Source: Dentipellis sp. KUC8613
Taxonomy: Eukaryota; Basidiomycota; Agaricomycetes; Russulales; Hericiaceae
Direction of reading: 5' to 3'
Assembly: GCA_002286715.1 (NCBI GenBank)
Contig: NSJX01000062.1
Location: 1-64,000, forward strand
DNA length: 64,000 nt
The notes under the pieces were generated by a model. The model was not told the origin of the DNA. It saw only the letters and a program-made list of their open reading frames with translations, and ran no database searches. How positions within the stretch are numbered: position 1 is the stretch's first letter; every line of letters starts with the position of its first letter. Made by a program: the position numbers and the translations under genes. Below, piece after piece: positions 21,465 through 30,701 of the stretch.

Positions 21465-22970
21465 TCATGAACTTTCCTCGCTATTGACAGCCGACGAGCC
21501 GCGCCTGCTCGACCGCGACCGCCGACGCGCACGGCGCGTCTCCTCTCTATCCTCCTCGCTCTGCGGCGGCCTTGGCACACAGAACATCTCGAACATGCAC
21601 GGGAGCACGACGCCGCAGCGGTCCTTGACATACGCGTCGTTGCGATCCATGCCACCCCACATCGACATCGCGCCGAACCAGTCGAGGCGGCGCAGGCCCT
21701 CGCCGAGCCGGCCGCCGGGCACGCCGTCGCTGCGCGAGCGGTTGTGGTGGTAGTTGAGCTTGAGCTGGTGCTGCTGGTCCGAGGACGACTTCTGGTAGTC
21801 GTCCTTCGGCGCGTTCGTCTTGAGGTAGTCGCCGAGCTGGTCGATGATGTCCGCGCAGGTGACGCCGACCGCGGGGCTCGACGCCTTGATCTCGATGATC
21901 CACGGCAGCGCGCGGCAGAGCAGCTTGAGGCTCGTCAGCCGGGGGAAGGTTGCGGGCTCCTGCCGCCCGTTGGACCACGACCTGTGCTCGGGATCGCCCG
22001 AGCGCTGGCAGTGCGATGTCGAGAAAAGCATGTTCCAATTCAGGTGCACGCGGTCGCTGTCACCCACGGGGAGCAGGAGAGGATTGACATGCACATCAAC
22101 CCGCATGCGATGCACCAGCATAGGCTTCAGCACAGGTCCGTCTGCGAGGAGAACATCAGACCGCGTCCGTATAATATAGAGAAACGGCTTACAGTGGGGA
22201 CCAGCGGCGAAGTGGTCGATACGGTCGCCTCGATCTGCCCGAGCGACACGCGTGGGACGAGGCGGCTGGGCCTGTGGTGGGGGCGGGCCGTATCCTGGCG
22301 GAGGCATGCCACCGTACCATCCAGGAGGACCTTGCGGCGGCAGCGGCACGCCATAACCAGCTCCGGGAGTATTGAACGCACCAACGGGAGGCGCCCACTG
22401 ACCATAGCCTTGCTGCATGGGATAGCCTCCGGGGAGGGGCTGCTGGAAGCTGTTGTACGTGGTATAGGGCTGCAGCGGGGGCGGTGCACCCCATGGAGAT
22501 GCTTGCGGCGGCAGCGGCTGGGAGCCGCCCCAAGGAGTTCCGCCAGATGCGAGAGCACCGGGAGGTGGGTATCCAGTCCAGTCTGACGAGAACCCTGGCG
22601 GAGGCCCCTGCCCTGGTGGAATCACTGGTGGGGGGCCAGAAGGAGGCCCGCCTCCAGGCGGGTGACCGCCGTCGGGTAGCTGCACGTTGGGCATGTAGTA
22701 CGAGCCTGGCATCATCGGCGGAGGGCCTGGGACCATCGGGGAGGGGATGTACGCAGACCCAGAGTACGGGGATAGATACTGGTTCGACGGCGGCGGGGGC
22801 GCGTACGACGGCGCACCGTTATATGGAGGCTGGAGGGGCGCGGAACCGCCTGGCGGAGAGAAGGGCAAGGGCGGGACCACCGGCGGTCTCACGGGGGAGT
22901 TGGGGTGCGACCTGCCGGTGCCCATCTCAGGCATTGGGGGGATGAAGGGGGTAGCAGGACCTGAATCCAT
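21465..22970 (-). CDS. Pro/Gly-rich protein with C-terminal DUF6699 domain
   Basis: Basidiomycete-type protein of unknown function, 484 residues, from minus-strand exons 22970-22193 and 22141-21465. The first 240 residues are a Pro/Gly/Tyr/Gln-rich low-complexity region (repeats such as PPPGYGPPPPQAQPP), probably disordered. The DUF6699 domain begins at the splice junction with YGPVLKPMLVHR, then VHLNWNMLFS, PATFPRLTSLKLLCRALPW and GVTCADIIDQLGDYL. The C-terminus is Arg/Ser-rich (RRARRRSRSSRRGSS), suggesting RNA binding or nuclear localisation. The intron is 51 nt, a multiple of three, so the frame stays open across it. The gene at 27673-28543 carries the same domain, and its corresponding intron is in the same phase. 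Confidence 0.82.
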   Translation of the reverse strand: MDSGPATPFIPPMPEMGTGRSHPNSPVRPPVVPPLPFSPPGGSAPLQPPYNGAPSYAPPPPSNQYLSPYSGSAYIPSPMVPGPPPMMPGSYYMPNVQLPDGGHPPGGGPPSGPPPVIPPGQGPPPGFSSDWTGYPPPGALASGGTPWGGSQPLPPQASPWGAPPPLQPYTTYNSFQQPLPGGYPMQQGYGQWAPPVGAFNTPGAGYGVPLPPQGPPGWYGGMPPPGYGPPPPQAQPPRPTRVARADRGDRIDHFAAGPHCKPFLYIIRTRSDVLLADGPVLKPMLVHRMRVDVHVNPLLLPVGDSDRVHLNWNMLFSTSHCQRSGDPEHRSWSNGRQEPATFPRLTSLKLLCRALPWIIEIKASSPAVGVTCADIIDQLGDYLKTNAPKDDYQKSSSDQQHQLKLNYHHNRSRSDGVPGGRLGEGLRRLDWFGAMSMWGGMDRNDAYVKDRCGVVLPCMFEMFCVPRPPQSEEDREETRRARRRSRSSRRGSSAVNSEESS

Positions 22971-24777
22971 TTCCTAGTATTGTTACAAATGCGATGTATC
23001 TGTGGATTTCACGTCAACGGAGAGGTCCACGGATTCCGAGCGCGGTCCGCGACGCACCTCTGCGGACACGAGAATGTAAAGCTCAGAGACGAGAGACAAA
23101 GGCAATTTGTGTTTGACTCGCCTGTCAGTGTCACTCAGCCTCGTAGTATGACTCGTTCCTTCTCCCGCGGACTCGAAAGTAGATTAGATGGGAGGCAGCG
23201 TCCACGCGGTTATCTGGGATCCGCACGTACTTCAGACGCGAGGTCAGAAGGCAAACGGAAGCCTAGGGCAGGACTCGTACACGCGTCGGCTGGATAGGGA
23301 AGCAAATTTGACTTGCCGCCAAAGTCGGGAGCAGGGTGTAGGGCAACACAACACTTGACCGATGTGGCTGATTGGCTTGATGAGCTGTGACCGCACTAGG
23401 CCTGACTCACCTATTAGACAGATACGGTCCGCACGCGCAGTCGTCTCGTTTTGAATGCTCCGGCGGGCGAGCGGAAAGTGGTGGACAGGTGCAGACTCGG
23501 ACTTTGCGGAGGCAGCCGAGCCTCGAGGCGAACCTTTGTCGAAAGACATAAGAAGGTCACGTGATGGATGGGTGTTCAACTAATTGCTGGCGCTGATCTT
23601 TTTCCACGGGGTTTCTTGTTCATTTCGATTGTACAACTGTGCAGACGGGGCTGGCAGAATGGAGTTCGCTTCATCTTGGCTCAGGTGAGACGGTTTCTGC
23701 GACGTTGCGTTACTGACAAGTGTCCGGGTTAGATCGACTCGGCGTTGTATTTAGCACAGCCCCGGCCGCTGCTCTTTGCTTCGTGCTTCGAAGTTTCAGG
23801 CTTCGAACCCTATTACCACCGATATCTTTCTCGCACAGATCCAGCTGATCTAGAGCAACTCGATTTCTACTCGGTTTCTGGACAGGTTAAGTCACGCTTC
23901 CACCGCCCCCTCAGGCTTTCAGTCGGCAATGGGCAAAGCTTCAGCGTCAATCCACACCGTAAGATTTATTAGTCTTTGGGCGGCTAGTATGGTGAAAGTT
24001 TGATCACCAGTCACCAATGGGTAGCTCTCGAGCTCCTTTCGTATCCTCACCTTTATGCACTTTTTGCAAGTGCACAGTCTCGCCGATTGCCCGGCTGTCC
24101 AAGGTCGATCATGAGAGGGTCCCGCCGCGCCCCGCGCAGGTGGGGATACAAGACAAGTATTCCGCGCTCTCCGCCGTGGCAGTGATTGCGGCCATGGCAC
24201 CATGTGCTCCCGGCGATCCCCAGTGTTTCAGACGGGTAGGACGATCTTACACTGTAAGTCGCTCAACCACCGTTTCTGGACAGTCTGGAGTCCTGAACCC
24301 TGCATTACAGCCGATTTCAACTGAATGGACGATCTTTTGGCTTTTTTTATTAGGAACGATGTCCGTGAATCCAGTGTTAAGCACGCACGCATAGGGAGAG
24401 AGATGTCAAATTCCTCCATGTCTTCACTTCTCCATGCTCTAAGGGAGCGCTCCGTCGAATGATGGCGCAGGGAGATCTCAGTAACTATGGATCGCATGCA
24501 GTTGGAATGATACAGTTGCTCCGGTGATCACTTGCTGACCAGCCAGAACCATCCACACACCCCGTCAGTCAGAGCACCTACGAGAGCACAAGGAAGGAGG
24601 GTACGGCGAGTGCGCGATGTCAGAAAGGGAATGTGGCGACATGGTCCTCTATAAAAGAGGCCCCCCTCCGTCCCATTCTCTCCAGGGCTGGACCTTCTCA
24701 CCTGGTGTGACATCCTCTATCTTCGACCTTCTTTTCTGCTTCACTTTTGTACCCCAACCACCCACCGCACCGCAAAC
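22971..24777. other. Intergenic, divergent promoters, 1.8 kb
   Basis: This stretch separates the DUF6699 gene from the aspartic protease. Short frames (for example 23745-23972) have no recognisable motif or convincing splicing partner. The right end is the protease promoter. Confidence 0.45.
24650..24657 (+). promoter_or_regulatory. TATA box of the aspartic protease
   Basis: TATAAAAG lies about 121 nt before the ATG at 24778, followed by pyrimidine-rich DNA. It is a strong core-promoter candidate. Confidence 0.65.
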
Positions 24778-26127
24778 ATGCAGCTCTCATCCTCCTTCGG
24801 CGCCCTTCTCTCGTCCGTCCTGCTGGCCGTCTCGACACCGTCGGCCGTCAATGCCTTCCCTACTGGGGCGCGTGACGCAGGCCTCATGCTTCTTGGCCCA
24901 GAGACCCAGTCAGTATATTCGTTCACCGATGCCCTCGTTCTCATAATAAATCTACTGTGCACAGTAACTTGACGGCTCGCGCCCCGACGCCCATCCGCCT
25001 CGCTCTCAAGCCGGTCCTCGTACAGAACTATGAGCAGGGCTATACCGCGAGCATCAACATCGGTACCAAGGCCGAACCGTTCAACGTGCTGGTAGATTCC
25101 GGCTCGTCCGAACTGTGGGTAATTTCTGAGGATGCGCAAGACCTGGTACGCTTCCAATGTCTTTCCTCCACCATATTACTGATGGACGTGCATTCGGTCT
25201 TTCAGAACGGCCGCAACAGCATCGGCGAGAGGTCATCTACGTCGTTCAGGAAGACCGCCGATCCATTCAGCTCGAAGTACGAGGATGACAGCACCCTGAC
25301 TGGGTTCGTCGCCACCGACGACGTGAAGGTCGGCGGCAAGACGCTGCCGACGTTCCGCTTGGGTATCGCCAACACGCTACAGGGAAAGGTCGCGGAACAG
25401 GAAATCGACGGCATCATGGGCTTCGCCAAATCAGTGAGAATCCTGACTTGCTCTCGCCGCGGTGTGCCAGTGCTAACACGTCTCGCAGACCGCCTCCCAC
25501 GTCGGCGGGCCCACCGTCCTCGAGGCGCTCGCAGCGGCCCAAATCATCCCCGCCGCGCTCTCCGGCTGGAGCATCACTCGGCACGCAGACGGCGACACGG
25601 GCGAGGTCCTGCTCGGCGCGCTCAACACGCAGCTCTTCGACGACAGCAAGAAGCTCACGCTCCAGAACGTGAGGACCGCGCAGTCCGGCGACGGGCTCTT
25701 CCGCATGACGATCGCGAGCATGCAGGTCGGCGGCACGGCGGTCGCGGGCATCGCGGGGCGCGCGGGCGCCGTCGACGTCGGCACGTCCGCGATCTTCGTC
25801 CCGCAGGCGGACCTGCTCGCCATCCGCGCGCACTTCCCCGGCGCGGTCCCCGTCGAGGAGGGCGCGGCGTTCGCGATCTCGTGCGACAACCAGGTGGGCA
25901 TCACGCTGACGATCGGCGGCACGCCGTGGACCATCGAGCCGCAGGATCTGGTCGCGATTCCGATGACCGAGGCGGGAGCGAACATGTGTCTGTGTGCGAT
26001 TGCGGGCGACGAGGATGCGACGGAGTGGGTCGTGGGCACGCCGTTCTTCAAGAATGTGTACCACGGGCTCGACGTCACGAACGATGCGGTCATAATTGCG
26101 CCGTTGGCTGTTGGAGTTGCTGTGTAG
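24778..26127 (+). CDS. Secreted aspartic protease (peptidase family A1)
   Basis: Pepsin-type extracellular endopeptidase of 392 residues. Exons are 24778-24908, 24965-25145, 25206-25433 and 25489-26127. A signal peptide (ending near STPSAVNAFP) and a short propeptide precede the mature chain. The first catalytic aspartate is in VLVDSGSSELWV and the second in GAVDVGTSAIFVPQ; both lobes are therefore intact. Lobe 1 contains YEDDSTLTGFVATDDVKVGG and the EIDGIMGFAKS block. The C-terminus has WVVGTPFFKNVYHGLDV, the usual final strand. The DVGTS form of the second motif is a variant of the common DTGTT/DSGTS. The chain ends in a hydrophobic APLAVGVAV without an evident GPI signal. A decayed copy of the 3' end lies downstream. 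Confidence 0.9.
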
Positions 26128-27672
26128 GTAAATGGGGAGTCGTGGATTTAGGTACAGCCTGGTGTGGCAGAATTGAATCATTCTTTTTTGACGGGGATAA
26201 GTGCGGCTGCTTTTCTTAGTATCGAGGCCTGCTATATACGGAAACTACAATCTTGTGGGGGCGGTCGTTGAAGAGCGAACATATCTCGTGTGTCGCCCGG
26301 ATATGTCCTTGGATCCCGGACTCCTCGGAGATCGGGACTTCCATGACAAGACTTTTGACCATATGAATTGTCTTCCATGTGCTACTGCGATTAAAAATTG
26401 CGAGAATAATATATTGAAAGGCGGCTCTGCACGGGGTATGTTTGCGACCCTCATGAATCGTACCCGAGGCCGACCTGCTTGCGATCAAGGACCACTTCTC
26501 CGGAATGGTGTGGTTCAAACAATTATCGCGTTTACGATACCCTGAGTGGGCTATTGATCCGTGCAACCTCATTGGCATCCCAAAATATGAGGCAAGGGCG
26601 TACAGGTGTCTCTATGCTGTTGTTCCCGAGGAGAGCGCGCGGGAAAGGACACTACGGAAGACATTTTCTTCAACACCGCGTACCGCTTTCTGGCATAACG
26701 AATTGTGCAACTATTCAGCAGTCATCCCGCGGATAGCCGTTGAGATTGCTGTGTGAGATCCATGGCCTTCACATGCTTCACAATCTGGACCGTCGATTAA
26801 GGTACAAACGCGCACGCATATCTACGACGGGTTGGCCAGTGGACGATTCTGCTACTCAGGGACAAGGATGATGAAATTCAAACATCTCGGCGATCGAGAG
26901 CTGTATGGACCCTCTGCCAGTGGTTGCGAATTACCATCCGGTACAAGGGCATCTTTGCGAAGTATATCATGGTTTAACTCGAACTTCTTCGACGATAGGA
27001 GCGTTTTCTCCCTTGAACCTACAAAGGTTCAACGTTTAGCTGCGAGGCAAGCGAGTACGTGAATAAGTACTTGCTTCATTATTCATCCGGCGTCTGGAGA
27101 TTGTTCAATTGTGCGGCCTCAGGGTCGTCTGAATCCGTAAAGATACTTGGATCCGGTGGATCGCCATCTACACAGCCGTCATCATTGTCTCGACAATTGA
27201 AAAACCTGACACAAGGTAGAAATCGACAACTGCACAAACGAGGATACCGGATGTCCGCATGCAGCATCTGCACCGAGGCATCCGCAAAGGGAAGTCAGCC
27301 TGCCCTGAAAGGTGCTCGTCAGTGCTCCGGACTAACCTAACAACACGATTTCCACAAGCGGACCTAAATAAAATGACGGTCGGCTACTTCCGCAAGAGCG
27401 AGGTGCACAGCCGTTATGAAGGATGCATTCGAAAAAATAGGGGTATGAAGGGGGAGGAAGGATGTAAAAACTAGGATATATCAGAGGCCAGATCCGACTT
27501 GGTTGGGGTACACAGAAACAGTGGAGGGATATATAAAAGCTCGAGGGGAGGACAAAACAATACGCAATACGCAATACAGAAGTTCGGTCACCAGTGATAC
27601 AGGCTTCAAGTTAGCGAGACGTGCGGGCGTGCAGATATATAGCAGACTTAGAAAAAGAAAGGATGAGAAGTA
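26128..27672. other. Intergenic with protease relic, 1.5 kb
   Basis: This stretch holds the relic described separately, a heptamer repeat (AATACGC, about three copies at 27558-27578) and otherwise short frames without motifs. Confidence 0.45.
26455..26756 (+). pseudogene. Relic of aspartic protease 3' end
   Basis: Translated pieces align with the intact neighbour: VPEADLLAIKDHFSGMV matches its VPQADLLAIRAHFPGAV, and the final AVIPRIAVEIAV followed by TGA matches AVIIAPLAVGVAV and its stop. Between them the frame shifts (DIFFNTAYRFLA reads in another frame against TPFFKNVYHGLD). The lobe-1 half and the catalytic motifs are absent. It is best read as a degenerate tandem duplicate. Confidence 0.7.
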
Positions 27673-28543
27673 TCAGAATGCAGCGAGCTTCATAACGAAG
27701 ATATTCGGCGCCCTGAAGCCGAGGCGCGAGACGGCATAGCCGTCGTCCTTGATCACCGAGTCGAAGAAGTGGCGATCGCGCAGCCAGTCTGCCGCCGGTG
27801 GGTGTCAGGGGATGCGGTGAGAACCGAATGTAGAAGACGTACCGATGCGTCGATAGCGGTTCGGCGTGGGCGGTGCGGGCGAGTAGAACTGCTGCCCCCA
27901 GCCGGCCGCGGCGTTCTGTGCGTTGATCTGCGCCGCGCGCTTGATGGTCTCTTGTACTCGTGGTGGACATGCACCTAGCTCGGCCTCGGTGATGAGGTTC
28001 TCTGTGTACCTTCATACGCGAGAAACAAGTAAGTGCAAAAGGACGAGGTCAGTGCCAGAGAGGGTGACGCACTCCTTCCACACGCGGTCGCAGATGTCGT
28101 GCAGCGTGACGCCGTGGTCGTTCTTCACGATCGTACACCACGGGCTGTGCTCCGTGATGATTATGATCTCTTGCACGCGCGGCAGCGTCGCCGGCTCGTC
28201 TCGCTGCGCGAACGGGAGGTCGCGGTCGGCATATTGCTCATTAAAGCCACCCGTCGAGCCTAAGATGCAGCCTACATCAGACGTCCTGCAGCCCACGTGG
28301 AACAGAGTGCCTCGTACCATTGGAAAGATCAAAGACGAGGCTGAAGCTCGGATTCGAGCGCGTGAGGATGGGGTTGAGCTCGAGGTCCGTGTTGAGGAGG
28401 TATAGATCCGTCTGGGAGAGCACGGGCCCGTCTAGAGCAGAACGTGCATGCGAAGTCAGTCGCTGAGCTTCAACCACAAGCACAGAAGCGCCGGCCTACG
28501 CACACGAGTTGCCCGCTGCCCACTTGTCTACCGCGACCGACAT
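27673..28543 (-). CDS. DUF6699 domain protein
   Basis: Small basidiomycete-type protein of unknown function, 207 residues, almost entirely DUF6699. Five minus-strand exons: 28543-28504, 28431-28318, 28259-28073, 28009-27843 and 27788-27673; all phases match. The first exon encodes MSVAVDKWAAGNS, and the junction creates YGPVLSQTDLYLL, as in the larger DUF6699 gene at 21465-22970. Then come NPILTRSNPSFSLVFDLSN, ATLPRVQEIIIITEHSPW, GVTLHDICDRVWKEY and the C-terminal SRLGFRAPNIFVMKLAAF typical of this family. The ATG at 28543 was chosen by this first-exon match; the longer unspliced frame starts only with GTG. Confidence 0.82.
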
Positions 28544-28981
28544 CTCTAGATCTGATTCTGTGCCCTCTAGTGCCTAACTTGAGCCTCTAAAGTCCGAGTC
28601 GCGTGCGGGGCGAAATGCGAGATTGCAGCGGACGAAAATGCGTGGAGAAACGGACGCTGGGGTGGCGTGGTGTGCTGGCGGAATAGGATCTGCGCTAGAG
28701 CAGAGCAGGGAAGGAGGCCATAATGCGCGGAGGGCGCCATCTGCCTCGAGGCAGAGATCCCGGGCAAGTGACTCGGACGCCGGAATTCTCAGCTGGCGAT
28801 CCGAGAGTCCGAGATCGATAACCGCCGCGGCACAGCCACAGAGGGCCAGCAATTCAGATAAGATTAGATTATCTCTTTGCTCATCCCAGTCACCTCGAGC
28901 CCTCTGCCGCCCATCGCTTGCGTACGCTTTCTCATACCACCGTCCCCACTGTGATCTATACTCCTCGAGTGTGATTTAAAC
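28544..28981. promoter_or_regulatory. Divergent promoter, DUF6699 gene and CCDC124
   Basis: This is 438 nt between divergent starts. It is GC-rich with no TATA box recognised. Confidence 0.4.
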
Positions 28982-30071
28982 ATGGCGCCGAAAGGAGGAA
29001 ATGCGAAGAAGGAGAGCGGACGGGCGAAGAAGGCGGAAAATGAGGCCAAGAAGCAGGAAGCTGCGGCTGCAGCCAAGGTACGCATCCATCTCTGCATCGT
29101 TCGCCATCTTCACATCTCACATTTTTATGGCGTAATTAGGAACGCGCAGAAGCAGACGAGTGGTCTCAGGGCGCCAAGAACAGCAAAGCGAAAGCCGAGA
29201 AGGAGGAGAAACGGCGCGCCGAGCTCGCGCGGAAGCAGGAGCTCGCACGTCTGCTTGCCGAAGAGGAGGCCGCGACGGCGTCTGCGAAGAAACCCGCACC
29301 CAAGGCCGGTACGAAGAAGGCTGCAGCGAAGGCGCCGAAGCCTGCAGGGCCCGGGGCTATTGCGGCTGGTGGCGGGCTCGGCGGCGACTCGGGCAAGGAG
29401 GAGTCGAGGAAGGGCACGCCCGCGAGGGACGAGGAGCCGGAGAGCTATGCGGCGACGGGTATTGATAATGCGCTGGATCTGTTGGAAGTGGTTACGGCGA
29501 AGATGGACAAGGCGAGTGTGGGCAACCAGGCGGCTGGGATTGAGAGACATCCGGAGGTGCGTGCTACGAGACTTTGTGGCGTCAAGGTTTGCTGATGCTG
29601 GCGGGGTCCGATCAGCGACGATACAAGGTGTGTCGCTTTAGTTTATGATTGGGATGGTATACTGATGTGGATCTGCGCTAGGCTGCGTTCGAAGCTTACT
29701 GCGAACGCGAGCTGCCAATTCTCAAGGAGGAGGTATACCCGTTTTCTGTTGCTTGTCCAGTATCGGTCCTTGCTCATCATTTCCAACAACAGCACCGTGG
29801 CCTCCGACTGCAGCAGTACAAGGTTAGTGCATCTTTCTAGCGTTGGGATCCTGACTCACTGGTGCAATAATAGGATCTGCTGCATAAGCAGTTCCAGAAG
29901 TCGCCCGAAAATCCGTAAGTATCTTAACGGAAACATTCCATCACCGTTGCTTAATGGACCCCCAGCTTCAACCAGCAAACTGTTTCCTACGATGCATCGA
30001 AGGAAGAGAAGGTGGAAGCCCTCAACAAACGCCAGGCGGAGGTCGCGGAGCGTCTCCGCGAGAAGAAGTAG
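28982..30071 (+). CDS. CCDC124: CCDC124 homologue (ribosome-associated coiled-coil protein)
   Basis: Conserved eukaryotic coiled-coil protein; CCDC124 proteins associate with ribosomes, notably inactive ones. It encodes 250 residues in seven exons: 28982-29077, 29140-29556, 29616-29627, 29682-29732, 29793-29822, 29874-29914 and 29966-30071, all in phase. The N-terminus is the family hallmark MAPKGGNAKKESGRAKK, followed by a Lys/Glu/Ala helix with ADEWSQGAKNSKAKAEKEEK. The conserved C-terminal domain reads IERHPE-RRYK-AAFEAYCERELPILKEE, then LRLQQYKDLLHKQFQKSPENP and FNQQTVSYDASKEEK. The RRYK segment comes from a 12-nt exon and HRGLRLQQYK from a 30-nt exon, both required to keep the domain intact. 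Confidence 0.9.
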
Positions 30072-30701
30072 ACGCGTACCTACCTGCACAAATCTTGAGA
30101 CAACTCAAGCGTGCGACCGAAGTATAACGGGGACGACGGTGTATGAAGCTCATAAAGATGTACCAAATAGACATTTGCTTGCTTAGCTTGAACTATCCTG
30201 CGTCAACGGCCTCGAAGACAGGATTGTGGCAACACAAGGCGATGTCCGCATGGTCAACGTTTCTGGAAGAATGGAGGCCTTTTTGTACTGTTTATCTCCA
30301 TTCCACTCTGACCTAATATAGCGACGACGTACCTTGGATGTGCGTGGCACTTGGTTACCTCGACACCGACGGGCGCCTAAGAACAAAGAGGCAATCCCAA
30401 AAAGGAAATCGCGACGGAACCACAATAAGCGCCGGTGAGCCATTGTTCTCCTTCAATTGTTTCCGTAACCGGCGCACCACAGAACAAAAGCTGCCCAGGA
30501 TGAAAAGACTCGTTGTGCCATTATCCCCCCTTCCTCTTTTACCACCGGGGCGCTTGTGCTGGCTGCTCGTCGCTTCGTTCCTTCTCTCTCTCTGTCTTTT
30601 ACCACCACTCACACACTCACCTCTACACACTCACCGACATTTCCGTCCACGACGACGACGATTGACATATAGCCTATACGACTCATAGAAGACACTGTAT
30701 C
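30072..30701. other. Intergenic CCDC124 to Cys-rich membrane protein
   Basis: This 630-nt stretch ends in a long pyrimidine-rich tract (CT-rich, about 30530-30640) before the next start, a usual fungal promoter feature. No gene was seen. Confidence 0.5.

Noticed and set aside
23745..24394. Short plus-strand frames between the DUF6699 gene and the protease
   Set aside because: No domain, signal peptide or convincing splice partner; likely chance frames.
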